DNA of 19,886 nucleotides from NCBI GenBank assembly GCA_007571275.1, contig RKRS01000127.1:1-19886 (forward strand), given 5' to 3'. Of this stretch, positions 1-7,491 are shown one piece after another. Source of the stretch: Dehalococcoidia bacterium. Lineage in GTDB: Bacteria; Chloroflexota; Dehalococcoidia; Bin125. The notes beneath the pieces are model-generated. The model saw only the letters and a list, made by a program, of their open reading frames with translations. It had not been told where the DNA came from and did no database searches. Within the stretch, counting starts at the first letter, position 1; every line of letters begins with the position of its first letter. The translations under genes and the position numbers were made by a program.

Positions 1-1
1 C

Positions 2-484
2 GACCCGGGAGAGCGCTGGGTTGGCGTAGCTCGCGCTGCGAGCGGATCCTCGCTCGCATTGCCAGTGGGAACGCTCGATCGTCGCGCTGGTGATGGCGCA
101 ATCGTTGAGGCGCTACGCGAGATGTTGCGAGACGAAACCGTCTCCGAATTGATTATCGGCGTACCGCTCCGAGCGGATGGTCAGGAAGACCCGCAGGCAA
201 CCTCCTTCCGTCAGTTCGGAGAGGCGCTCGCCGCGTCACTCGGCGCGCCCTGCATCGCGCAGGACGAGCGATTTTCGAGTGACGCTGTCACTCATGACCG
301 GTTGCGAAGCAGGCGAGACACGGGACCTGGAGGCAAGCTCCGCGCCCAGGGCAGAAGGAGTATCCAGCGCCAACGTCGTGAACGGGAACGCGCGCATGCC
401 GCTGCCGCTGCACGGATACTGCAGCGCTGGCTCGATTCACGCGATGGCCAGCGGGCTCGCGAACTTGCGGATCGGGACGCCTGA
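2..484 (+). CDS. ruvX: RuvX/YqgF-family Holliday junction resolvase-like nuclease (5' partial)
   Basis: This is a RuvC-fold nuclease-like protein of the YqgF/RuvX family, linked to Holliday-junction resolution and/or pre-16S rRNA 5' maturation. The frame is open from base 2, so the start codon lies upstream of the window. The first visible residues, DPGERWVGVA, match the family's opening DxGxxRIGVA strand. Other family motifs are GVPLRADGQE (usually GLPxxxDGxE), DERFSS (usually DERxTT) and the closing helix ending ARILQRWLD. About 160 residues are visible, so only a few are missing. The family's C-terminal acidic residue (iDxxAA) appears to be His here (AHAAAAARIL). The stop codon overlaps the mltG start by one base (TGATG). 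Family assignment is firm; which of the two activities applies cannot be told. Confidence 0.9.
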   Translation, partial: DPGERWVGVARAASGSSLALPVGTLDRRAGDGAIVEALREMLRDETVSELIIGVPLRADGQEDPQATSFRQFGEALAASLGAPCIAQDERFSSDAVTHDRLRSRRDTGPGGKLRAQGRRSIQRQRRERERAHAAAAARILQRWLDSRDGQRARELADRDA

Positions 485-1557
485 TGTTCAAGGCTTCCTG
501 GCGTACCAGCGTCACGCTGACGTTGGCGGTCATCACAGTGGTTTGCGTTGCCTCAGCCGCGGTGGTGGTCTCTCGAACGCCCGACCGGCAGCTGCCGGCA
601 ACGCTTCAGCTTTCACGGGCGAGCGCTACATATGGGCCGTCGTCAGTGTCTATCGTCGAAGGCGATTCTGCTGCGGTGATCGGACGACGGCTATTGATCA
701 GCGAGGCAATCGGATCGCATACCCGATTCGAGTTGCTGGCCTTGCTGCTCGGTTGGGAAGGAAGCCTGGAGCCTGGTTCATACTCCTTTGAAGCAGGATT
801 GACCACGTACGAAATCCTGTGGCGCATACACTTTGGAGAGATATCGCCGCTGCGGGTCGTGATTCCCGAGGGGCTCAGGGTCGAGCAGGTAACGGAGCGT
901 CTCGTGCAAGCGGGTGTCATCGAATATGCAGACTTCGTAGTGGCCCTGGAAGCCGACGCTGAGTCCAGCACGGTCGGGCCATTGGCAGCCCAGCGGCCCG
1001 CTGGCGCGTCGCTCGAGGGCTACCTCTTCCCCAGCGCCTATTCGTTTCCGCTCGGGGCGACGGCAGAGGACGCGCTTCATCTCATGCTGCTTCGGCTCGG
1101 TGACTCGCTAAATCCGCTGTTGCAAGAACAGATCGACGCATCGGGGCGAACGTTGCATGAGATCCTGACGATTGCCTCAATCATTGAGCGGGAAGTGGTT
1201 GAGGATTCCGAGCGCTCGCTGGTTTCCGCAGTGATCTGGAATCGGCTCGATGCCGGTATGCCGCTACAGATGGACTCCACGGTGCAGTACGCGGTCGGCA
1301 ATCACGGCGAGTGGTGGAAGCGGGAACTGACCGCAGCGGATCTCGCCACTGAATCCGCGTTCAACACGTATCTCGTGTCCGGACTGCCGCCGACGCCCAT
1401 TGCCTCACCCGGCTTGGCTTCGATCGAGGCTGCCGCCAATCCAGCCCGTGTGCCCTATCTCTTTTTTGTCGCCCGCGGCGATGGCACGCACGAATTTGCG
1501 GTCACCTACGAAGAGCACCAGGCCAACGTCGAGCGATACCGCGGAGGCGCAGAGTGA
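484..1557 (+). CDS. mltG: Endolytic murein transglycosylase MltG (YceG-like)
   Basis: This is an inner-membrane endolytic lytic transglycosylase that cleaves nascent peptidoglycan glycan strands. The 357-residue protein has one N-terminal membrane segment (about residues 9-30) and a long extracytoplasmic domain. YceG motifs appear in order: GYLFPSAYSF, then LTIASIIEREV with the expected catalytic Glu at residue 235, NRLDAGMPLQMDSTVQYAVG, FNTYLVSGLPPTPIASPG, and the closing YLFFVARGDGTHEF block. Length is normal for the family. The ATG shares its A with the ruvX stop codon, and the stop overlaps the aroE GTG by four bases. Sitting between ruvX and aroE is a common arrangement for mltG. No missing catalytic residue was noticed. 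Confidence 0.96.
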   Translation: MFKASWRTSVTLTLAVITVVCVASAAVVVSRTPDRQLPATLQLSRASATYGPSSVSIVEGDSAAVIGRRLLISEAIGSHTRFELLALLLGWEGSLEPGSYSFEAGLTTYEILWRIHFGEISPLRVVIPEGLRVEQVTERLVQAGVIEYADFVVALEADAESSTVGPLAAQRPAGASLEGYLFPSAYSFPLGATAEDALHLMLLRLGDSLNPLLQEQIDASGRTLHEILTIASIIEREVVEDSERSLVSAVIWNRLDAGMPLQMDSTVQYAVGNHGEWWKRELTAADLATESAFNTYLVSGLPPTPIASPGLASIEAAANPARVPYLFFVARGDGTHEFAVTYEEHQANVERYRGGAE

Positions 1558-2414
1558 CATTACGGGTCGGCGTGATTGGTCATCCCGTGGCGCACAGTAT
1601 CTCGCCCCGCTTCCAACAGGCGGGTTTCGACGCGGTCGGGGTCGACGCGCAATACGAGGCATGGGATCTTCAGCCGACGGAATTAGCCGGCTTCATCGAC
1701 GATCTCCGACGAAGCGACGCCCTGGGCGCCAACGTCACCATCCCCTACAAGGAGGCGGCGCTGCGGCACATGGATGGATTGCACCAGACAGCTCGGTTTG
1801 TCGGCGCAATCAATACCATCGTCAATAACGACGGACATCTGCAGGGCTACAACACCGATGTGACCGGCTTTCAACGTTCACTCTCGGAAGCTGGGTTCGA
1901 TCCGGCTGGTTCGCGTGCAGTCTTGTGGGGCGCTGGTGGCGCGGCGCGGGCAGTCGCCTGGGCGTTGATCTGGCGAGGCGTTGACGCCCTGACCATCATC
2001 AACCGCACCGCCATCCGCGCCGGTCGACTGCGACACGATTTGGCTTCGGCCTCGGCTGGGGTGAAACTGCGTTCGCTGGGCGCTGATGAGGCGGATGTCG
2101 TCGAAGCCCTGGTCGCTGCCGACCTGGTTGTGCAATGTACTTCCGTGGGACTCAGCGGTAGCGAGACGGATGGTCAACTGCCTTTCGATCCCACATTGCT
2201 TGGCGAGGCCTCGTTAGTTGCCGACCTGATCGCCAATCCGCTGGAGACGCCGCTGGTCAAAGCGGCCAGGGCGTCGGGGCGACGCTCAATCGGCGGCTTG
2301 CCGATGCTCGTCTACCAGGGGGCGGCCGCGTTCGAACTCTGGACGGAACGTGAGGCGCCAGTCGAGGTGATGCTGGGGGCGGCAAGCTCGGCGATGTTGG
2401 GCGGCAGCTCATGA
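1554..2414 (+). CDS. aroE: Shikimate 5-dehydrogenase (NADP-dependent)
   Basis: This enzyme reduces 3-dehydroshikimate to shikimate, step four of the cytosolic shikimate pathway. The 286-residue protein opens with GVIGHPVAHSISP, which carries the shikimate-binding serines (residues 15 and 17). It continues with NVTIPYKEAA (catalytic Lys66), GAINTIV (Asn87) and GYNTD (catalytic Asp102). The Rossmann part shows WGAGGAARA (about 125-132) and the NRT motif (150-152) expected for NADP preference. The C-terminal GLPMLVYQGAAAFELW block is also canonical. The start is GTG at 1554, overlapping the mltG stop by four bases (GTGA). The product ends in an ATGA overlap with the next gene, so translational coupling on both sides is likely. 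Confidence 0.96.
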   Translation: MTLRVGVIGHPVAHSISPRFQQAGFDAVGVDAQYEAWDLQPTELAGFIDDLRRSDALGANVTIPYKEAALRHMDGLHQTARFVGAINTIVNNDGHLQGYNTDVTGFQRSLSEAGFDPAGSRAVLWGAGGAARAVAWALIWRGVDALTIINRTAIRAGRLRHDLASASAGVKLRSLGADEADVVEALVAADLVVQCTSVGLSGSETDGQLPFDPTLLGEASLVADLIANPLETPLVKAARASGRRSIGGLPMLVYQGAAAFELWTEREAPVEVMLGAASSAMLGGSS

Positions 2415-3070
2415 GTGAAGGCGTCACGATCGGCTTTGCCTTGATTGCGGCGCTGTTCGCGGGGGTGGGACTGTTGCTCTTCAAGGAGGCGCGGACACAC
2501 CGCTTCTGGCGTCAGCTCGTCGCAGAGAACGATATGGAAGCGATTCGCGGGATTCTGGATCAGGAACTGGAGCACTGGCGCACCCAGCGTCCACCCAAAG
2601 ATGTCAGCGCGGCGGTATGGGCCGGCGTGCAGGGTCTCGATCTGGTCGGCGCATCGGCCCGGCATGTCAGAGTGAGTACATCTGCCGATCCTGAGTTCGG
2701 CGCCATTGACGGCAAACGCGAGCAGATCGCCTCTTCGCTGGATACCGCTTATGCGACAGCCTTGCGTCTGGTCGAGATGATCTTCTACGACGTACCCAAT
2801 TTCCGACCGAATCACGTACGCGTCGACGTCTACACGACGTTCCGGGATGCGGACGGGGTGGCTGAAGCGTTGCCGATTCTATCCGTTCAGGCTGACCGAG
2901 CTTCAGCAATGAGCCTGGACTGGAACCTTCCCCCAGCGGTGCTGGCCAGAGAGTTCGAGACGATCGCTGATCGCGCGCCAAATGGCGAACCGCGTCCCAT
3001 CGTGCTGCCCGAGGACCCGTTCGTGGATATCGTGACCGATACGACCGAGTCGCAACAGAGGACCGACTAA
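2411..3070 (+). CDS. Unrecognised single-pass membrane-anchored protein in the shikimate operon
   Basis: I do not recognise this 219-residue protein. It has one clear hydrophobic segment near the N-terminus (about residues 5-24), followed at once by a basic stretch (KEARTHRFWRQ). This suggests an N-out/C-in anchor with a cytoplasmic soluble domain of about 190 residues. The soluble part is mixed helix and strand, rich in acidic residues, with no nucleotide-binding, metal-binding or protease motif that I can name. The start ATG overlaps the aroE stop (ATGA) and its TAA overlaps the aroC ATG by one base. That tight packing and the codon use make it a real gene. Its position suggests a link to chorismate supply or to the membrane step served by mltG, but this is only inference. 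Confidence 0.82.
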   Translation: MSEGVTIGFALIAALFAGVGLLLFKEARTHRFWRQLVAENDMEAIRGILDQELEHWRTQRPPKDVSAAVWAGVQGLDLVGASARHVRVSTSADPEFGAIDGKREQIASSLDTAYATALRLVEMIFYDVPNFRPNHVRVDVYTTFRDADGVAEALPILSVQADRASAMSLDWNLPPAVLAREFETIADRAPNGEPRPIVLPEDPFVDIVTDTTESQQRTD

Positions 3071-4269
3071 TGGGCAGGTTTCGTTGGCTCACGGCGGGTG
3101 AATCACACGGTCCGGGTCTCACAGTGATCATTGATGGCGTGCCGTCAGGGCTGCCGCTGTCAGAGGAACAGATCCGCCAACAACTGGCGCGTCGACAGAA
3201 GGGTTACGGTCGTGGCGGGCGGATGAAGATCGAGACCGACTATGCCCATATCCGCGGAGGAGTGAGGCAGGGGCGGACGATCGGTAGTCCGGTTGCGTTG
3301 TGGATCGAAAATCGCGACTTTGACAAAGGTCTCGGCCCGGACAAGCGAGCCTGGCGAGAGACGATGTCGCTCGAGGCGGTTGAACCGCCGCCGACCCAGG
3401 TGACGCGCGTGCGACCTGGTCACGCTGATCTGTCCGCGTCCCTCAAGTACGGCTACGAGGATGTGCGAGATTCGCTGGAGCGCGCCTCGGCTCGAGAAAG
3501 CGCTGCGCGCGTCGGCGCGGGCGCTGTGGCTCGCCGACTGTGCGAAGAACTGGGTTGTGCGTTTCATAGCCACGTCGTTCAGATTGGCAAGGTCGCCATT
3601 GAACGGACGACCCCGGTTGACTGGAACGTCGTAGAGGCATCGCCCGTTCGCTGTGCCAATGACAGCGTTGGGCAAGCAATGATCGATGAGATCAATCAGG
3701 CGAAGCGCGATGGCGACACACTGGGTGGGACGCTCGAGGCGCGAGTCACAGGGGCGCCATTCGGTCTCGGTTCACACGTGCAGTGGGATCGCAAACTGAG
3801 CGGGCGAATCGGTCAGGCCATTCTTTCCATGAACGCATTCAAGGGTGTGGAAATCGGTGACGGTTTTACTGGCGCCGCGCTGACCGGACGCAGCTACCAC
3901 GATGTGGTTTTGCCTCAGGACGCCTGGGGTGACCGTCCCTGGCGTCGCCAGACGAACCACGCGGGCGGTATTGAAGGCGGGATCTCCAATGGCGAGGATC
4001 TCGTCGTGCGTGTCGCCGTCAAGCCGATCGCCACACTGGCGCACCCGCTGCCTTCCGCCGATTTGACGACCGGTGAGCGGGTGGAAGCGCACTACGAGCG
4101 CTCAGACGTCTGTGTCGTGCCTGCCGCGGGCGTGATCGTCGAGGCGATGCTGGCGCTCGTCCTGGCCGACGCGCTGCTGGAGAAGTTCGGTGGCGATTCG
4201 CTTTCGGAGACGCGACGAAACATGAATTCATTTCTGCAGACCGCCATCCCGCGTGGGGAGTGGCGATGA
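3070..4269 (+). CDS. aroC: Chorismate synthase
   Basis: This enzyme removes phosphate from EPSP to give chorismate, the last common aromatic precursor, and needs reduced FMN. Signature motifs of the 399-residue protein are LTAGESHGPG near the N-terminus (His13), RRQKGYGRGGRMKIE (about 41-55), RPGHADL (His118), the ARESAAR block (141-147), and the NHAGGIEGGISNGEDL signature. The C-terminal CVVPAAGVIVEAMLA stretch is also typical. The two histidines expected for catalysis are present. It is longer than the roughly 360-residue enterobacterial form but within the range of the long bacterial type. The ATG at 3070 overlaps the preceding TAA by one base. The stop overlaps the aroKB ATG by four bases. 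Confidence 0.97.
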   Translation: MGRFRWLTAGESHGPGLTVIIDGVPSGLPLSEEQIRQQLARRQKGYGRGGRMKIETDYAHIRGGVRQGRTIGSPVALWIENRDFDKGLGPDKRAWRETMSLEAVEPPPTQVTRVRPGHADLSASLKYGYEDVRDSLERASARESAARVGAGAVARRLCEELGCAFHSHVVQIGKVAIERTTPVDWNVVEASPVRCANDSVGQAMIDEINQAKRDGDTLGGTLEARVTGAPFGLGSHVQWDRKLSGRIGQAILSMNAFKGVEIGDGFTGAALTGRSYHDVVLPQDAWGDRPWRRQTNHAGGIEGGISNGEDLVVRVAVKPIATLAHPLPSADLTTGERVEAHYERSDVCVVPAAGVIVEAMLALVLADALLEKFGGDSLSETRRNMNSFLQTAIPRGEWR

Positions 4270-6011
4270 CCGTACCTGATGGTCTCAAGCGTGTCGTGCT
4301 GATTGGATTCAGCGCCACCGGGAAGTCGGTGTTGGCTCCGTTCATTGCGCATCAGCTCGGTTGGACCTCGATTGATCTGGATGTTGAGATCGAGCGCACT
4401 GCAGGACGCACCATTGCACAGATTTTCGAGTCAGAAGGCGAAAGCGGTTTCCGTGCGCGTGAACAGCAGGCGGTGCGCGACGCTGCAGCGCGACATGGCG
4501 TCGTGGTTGCGACCGGTGGGGGCGTTTGGCTCAATGCGGACAATCGTTCACTGCTCGCTGATGGTGGATTCGTGGTCACCCTGGAGGCCCGTTCGGCGAG
4601 CATCCTTGCTCGCTATGCCGAGACAGAACAGGGCGCGACTGAAGTGCGGCCGATGTTGGCCGGCGCCGATCCCCGCCGCCGAGTGGAGACGCTCAAAGCC
4701 GCACGCCAGCCGTTTTACGCCCTCTCCGACCTGACTGTGCACACCGATGAGATTGAGATCAGTGAAGCGGTTGACGAAATCGTCAGTGCGGTGCAGCGAC
4801 GCGCTGCGGCAGCCCTCTGTTCTGACGCGCGCTTGCAGGAAATGCGCAACGGTCCGGGAATCGATCCACCCGCAATGGCTGATTTCGGTCCCGATGTCGG
4901 ATGCGTGGTGGAGGCGGGGTCGGCGCGTTACCCCGTGTACTGCTCCTGGGGATTACTGGAGCATTGCAGCGACATCCTCGATCGGCTGGGGCTACGCGGT
5001 CGGGTGTTCCTGATCGCTGACCAGGCCATCATCGAATCCCATGGCTCGACTGCGCTGCAGTCGCTACAGGCCGGCGGACGCTTAGTCATGCCGTACGCCG
5101 TGCCGTCGGGCGAGGCGAGCAAGTCGCTGTCTTCACTCGAGGCGTTGTACGGTTGGTTGTCGTCGCACCGGGCAGAGCGGCGAGACATCATCTTTGCGCT
5201 CGGTGGAGGCGTCACGACAGACCTGGCTGGCACTGTCGCGGCGACATATCTGCGCGGTATGCCATTGGTGCACGCGCCGACGACCGTCTTGGGCATGGTT
5301 GACGCCGCCATCGGCGGCAAGGTCGCCATTGACTTGCCCTCGGGCAAGAACCTGGTCGGCGCCTTCTATCAACCACGCGCAGTGTTGGCTGACGCCGCGA
5401 CGCTCGCAACGCTTCCTCCGCGAGAACTGCGCTCAGGGTTCGCCGAAGTGATCAAGCACGGCTTCATCCGCGATGAACAGATGCTCGAGCTATTGGATGA
5501 ATCCGCCGAGTCGCTCCTGGATCCTGCGGCTGGGGCGCATGACCAAGATCGTCGGCAGTTGCTGGTCGACGTCATCACGCGGAATCAGGCAATCAAGGCC
5601 GCGGTCGTCTCCGCCGACGAACGCGAGTCTGACATCCGCGCGATCCTGAATTATGGTCACACGCTGGGCCACGCGATCGAGTCGGTGACTGGCTATAGCG
5701 CCGTGCTGCATGGAGAAGCGGTGGCAATGGGGATGATCGCCGTCGCCGAGATGGGATGCTCGCTTGGCCTAATCGATGAAGCCCTGGTGGCCAGGCATCG
5801 TCGCCTGATCGAGCGATTCGGACTGCCCACGAACGGCCCGCCCGGCCTGGATCGCGCCGACATCGTTGAGGCCATGTCACGGGACAAGAAGGTCGTTGGC
5901 GGCAAACAGCGCTGGGTACTGCTCGAGAGTGTTGGCAATCCGGTCGTCCGAGACGATGTGCCTGCCGATATCGTCAGCGAGGCGATCGAAGCGGTGATCG
6001 GCGCAGCCTGA
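4266..6011 (+). CDS. aroKB: Bifunctional shikimate kinase / 3-dehydroquinate synthase fusion
   Basis: One 581-residue chain joins two shikimate-pathway enzymes. Residues 1-175 are shikimate kinase (AroK): Walker A GFSATGKS (14-21), the DLD shikimate/Mg site (37-39), FRARE (Arg63), TGGGV (83-87) and the lid VRPML (Arg128). After a linker of about 35 residues comes 3-dehydroquinate synthase (AroB, about 210-575): GGGVTTDLAG, PTTVLGMVDAAIGGK, GKNLVGAF, and metal-site AEVIKHG (Glu394), NYGHTLGH (His465/469) and LHGEAVAMGM (His482). All key residues of both domains are kept. I chose ATG 4266 over the in-frame GTG at 4260 because GGGGAG at 4255-4260 lies five bases upstream and ATGA overlaps the aroC stop. 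AroKB fusions are known elsewhere, for example in Thermotoga. Confidence 0.95.
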   Translation: MTVPDGLKRVVLIGFSATGKSVLAPFIAHQLGWTSIDLDVEIERTAGRTIAQIFESEGESGFRAREQQAVRDAAARHGVVVATGGGVWLNADNRSLLADGGFVVTLEARSASILARYAETEQGATEVRPMLAGADPRRRVETLKAARQPFYALSDLTVHTDEIEISEAVDEIVSAVQRRAAAALCSDARLQEMRNGPGIDPPAMADFGPDVGCVVEAGSARYPVYCSWGLLEHCSDILDRLGLRGRVFLIADQAIIESHGSTALQSLQAGGRLVMPYAVPSGEASKSLSSLEALYGWLSSHRAERRDIIFALGGGVTTDLAGTVAATYLRGMPLVHAPTTVLGMVDAAIGGKVAIDLPSGKNLVGAFYQPRAVLADAATLATLPPRELRSGFAEVIKHGFIRDEQMLELLDESAESLLDPAAGAHDQDRRQLLVDVITRNQAIKAAVVSADERESDIRAILNYGHTLGHAIESVTGYSAVLHGEAVAMGMIAVAEMGCSLGLIDEALVARHRRLIERFGLPTNGPPGLDRADIVEAMSRDKKVVGGKQRWVLLESVGNPVVRDDVPADIVSEAIEAVIGAA

Positions 6012-6289
6012 TGGCGCGCATGACGGTTCGCGCTCGCGGACGCGTACAGATGGTCGGCTACCGAATGTTCGCCGAAACCACGGCTGCTCGAATCGGTGGA
6101 ATTATGGGAACAGTGCGCAATCTGCCGGATGGTTCCACGGTCGAAGTCGTCGCGGAGGGGCGTCGCGCTTCTCTGGAAGCGTTCCTTGAGGAATTGAAGC
6201 TGGGACCTCCGCATGCGCTCGTCAGAGGGGTGGAGGTCGAGTGGGGGAACGCGACCGGCGAGTTCGCCGACTTTGTCACGATGTTCTAG
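6011..6289 (+). CDS. acyP: Acylphosphatase
   Basis: This is a small cytosolic enzyme that hydrolyses acyl phosphates. The 92-residue length is normal. The active-site loop reads GRVQMVGYR with the phosphate-binding Arg18, and the catalytic Asn lies in VRNLPDG (Asn37). The C-terminal half (EVVAEGRRASLEAFLEEL, then VEVEWGNATGEFADF) is typical. The loop normally reads VQGVGxR; here the first Gly is Met, which is unusual but leaves the catalytic Arg and Asn. ATG at 6011 overlaps the aroKB TGA by one base, making this the last gene of the operon. Its TAG overlaps the TAG of the opposing P450 gene, leaving no space for a terminator between them. Why it travels with shikimate genes is not clear. Confidence 0.93.
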   Translation: MARMTVRARGRVQMVGYRMFAETTAARIGGIMGTVRNLPDGSTVEVVAEGRRASLEAFLEELKLGPPHALVRGVEVEWGNATGEFADFVTMF

Positions 6290-7476
6290 TTGGCTCGTCT
6301 GTGGACGACGATGTCGAAATGTTTGAGGCCTCGCAGGGCCAGATTTGGTCGGTACTCCGGAGCGCGCGTCCCAAACTCGATCTGGTCGAAGCGCTCAAAC
6401 AGGCACTCGAACGCGATTTTGCCTTCCAGCCGGGCCAGCGGCGCGCCCAGGCAGAAATGCAGCCCTCTCCCGAATGAGATGTTTCCCGCGTCTTCGCGAG
6501 TGATGTCCAACGTTTCGGGATCGCTGAACTGCTCCGGGTCACGGTTGGCGCCGCCAATCACCAGGGTGACCTGTTGACTAGGACCGATTGACTTGCCGCC
6601 GAGCACGACCTCTTCGGTCGTGAGACGGGGATCCAGCTGGACCGGCGAGTCATATCTCAGCAGTTCCTCAATCGCATTGCTCATCAGCTCGGGATGCTCA
6701 CGTAGCGTTTGCAGTTGCTCAGGATGTTCCAGCAACGCCTTGAGGCCGTTGCCGATCAGATTGGTTGTGGTTTCGTTCCCGGCGAGCAAGAGCAGGGTGA
6801 GCGTCGAGATCATCTCGTGCTCGGTCAGCTGGTCCTCTTCGTCTCTGGCCGAAATCAGGCGCGTAACCAGATCGTCTGCAGGTTCATTCCGACGACGTTC
6901 TACCTGCTCGGCGAAGTACTCATACAGCGTTCGCGCCGCTGCCAGCCCCTGTTCCACTTCTTCCGCGCTTGAGGTGCGGTCGCCGATCCGAATGAAGGCG
7001 TCAGACCAGGCTTTGAAGTTCTCCCGGTCCGCTGTGGGAATGCCAATCATCTCCGCGATCACCACCGTCGGCAGTAGCGCCGCGAGGTTCGACATCAGGT
7101 CGAATTCGTCATGGTCGGCGACTTCGTCCAGAAGCGCGTGAGCGGTCTCCCGGATGTGCTCTTCCATAGTGGCGATGCGACGAGGCGTGAAGGCGCGGCT
7201 GACCAACCCTCGCAAGCGGGTGTGATCGGGAGGATCGCGTTGGAGGATTGACGTGTCGGTTTCAGGGGTCTGTATGCGGTCGGCCCCACGCTCGTTTGAG
7301 AATCGGCGCCAGTCTCGCAGAATCTCGTCTACGTCTTCATATCGGGAAATGACGAATTCGCCAGTGACCTCGCTGAGGTGATAGGGATCTGTTTCGCGGA
7401 GCGCTCGATAGGCCGGGTAGGGATCAGCGACGAACGACGGCTCGAGCGGATTCCAGAGCGCTCCGTTCTGCGCCAT
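6286..7476 (-). CDS. Cytochrome P450 (bacterial soluble type), downstream paralogue
   Basis: This 396-residue heme monooxygenase has no membrane anchor and resembles bacterial class I P450s, which take electrons from ferredoxin. Key motifs: the N-terminal DPPDHTRLRGLVSRAFTPR block (81-99), I-helix oxygen-activation motif AGNETT (232-237, Glu in place of the commoner Asp), K-helix ExxR (Glu271-Arg274), and heme loop FGRGLHFCLG with the proximal ligand Cys342. The start ATG is preceded by a strong GAGGAGGT Shine-Dalgarno in the 15-base gap after the upstream P450. It is co-directional with, and closely similar along its length to, the upstream P450, indicating tandem duplication. No ferredoxin or reductase gene is nearby. 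The substrate cannot be told from the sequence. Confidence 0.95.
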   Translation of the reverse strand: MAQNGALWNPLEPSFVADPYPAYRALRETDPYHLSEVTGEFVISRYEDVDEILRDWRRFSNERGADRIQTPETDTSILQRDPPDHTRLRGLVSRAFTPRRIATMEEHIRETAHALLDEVADHDEFDLMSNLAALLPTVVIAEMIGIPTADRENFKAWSDAFIRIGDRTSSAEEVEQGLAAARTLYEYFAEQVERRRNEPADDLVTRLISARDEEDQLTEHEMISTLTLLLLAGNETTTNLIGNGLKALLEHPEQLQTLREHPELMSNAIEELLRYDSPVQLDPRLTTEEVVLGGKSIGPSQQVTLVIGGANRDPEQFSDPETLDITREDAGNISFGRGLHFCLGAPLARLEGKIAFECLFERFDQIEFGTRAPEYRPNLALRGLKHFDIVVHRRAN

Positions 7477-7491
7477 GGTCGACCTCCTCGA

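Noticed and set aside
177..791. 204-codon + strand open frame across ruvX and mltG
   Set aside because: It overlaps two recognised genes in another frame and shows no family signal; shadow reading in GC-rich DNA.
2312..2815. 167-codon minus-strand open frame over aroE and the unknown membrane protein
   Set aside because: It is antisense to tightly packed genes, with no motif and no Shine-Dalgarno that I could support.
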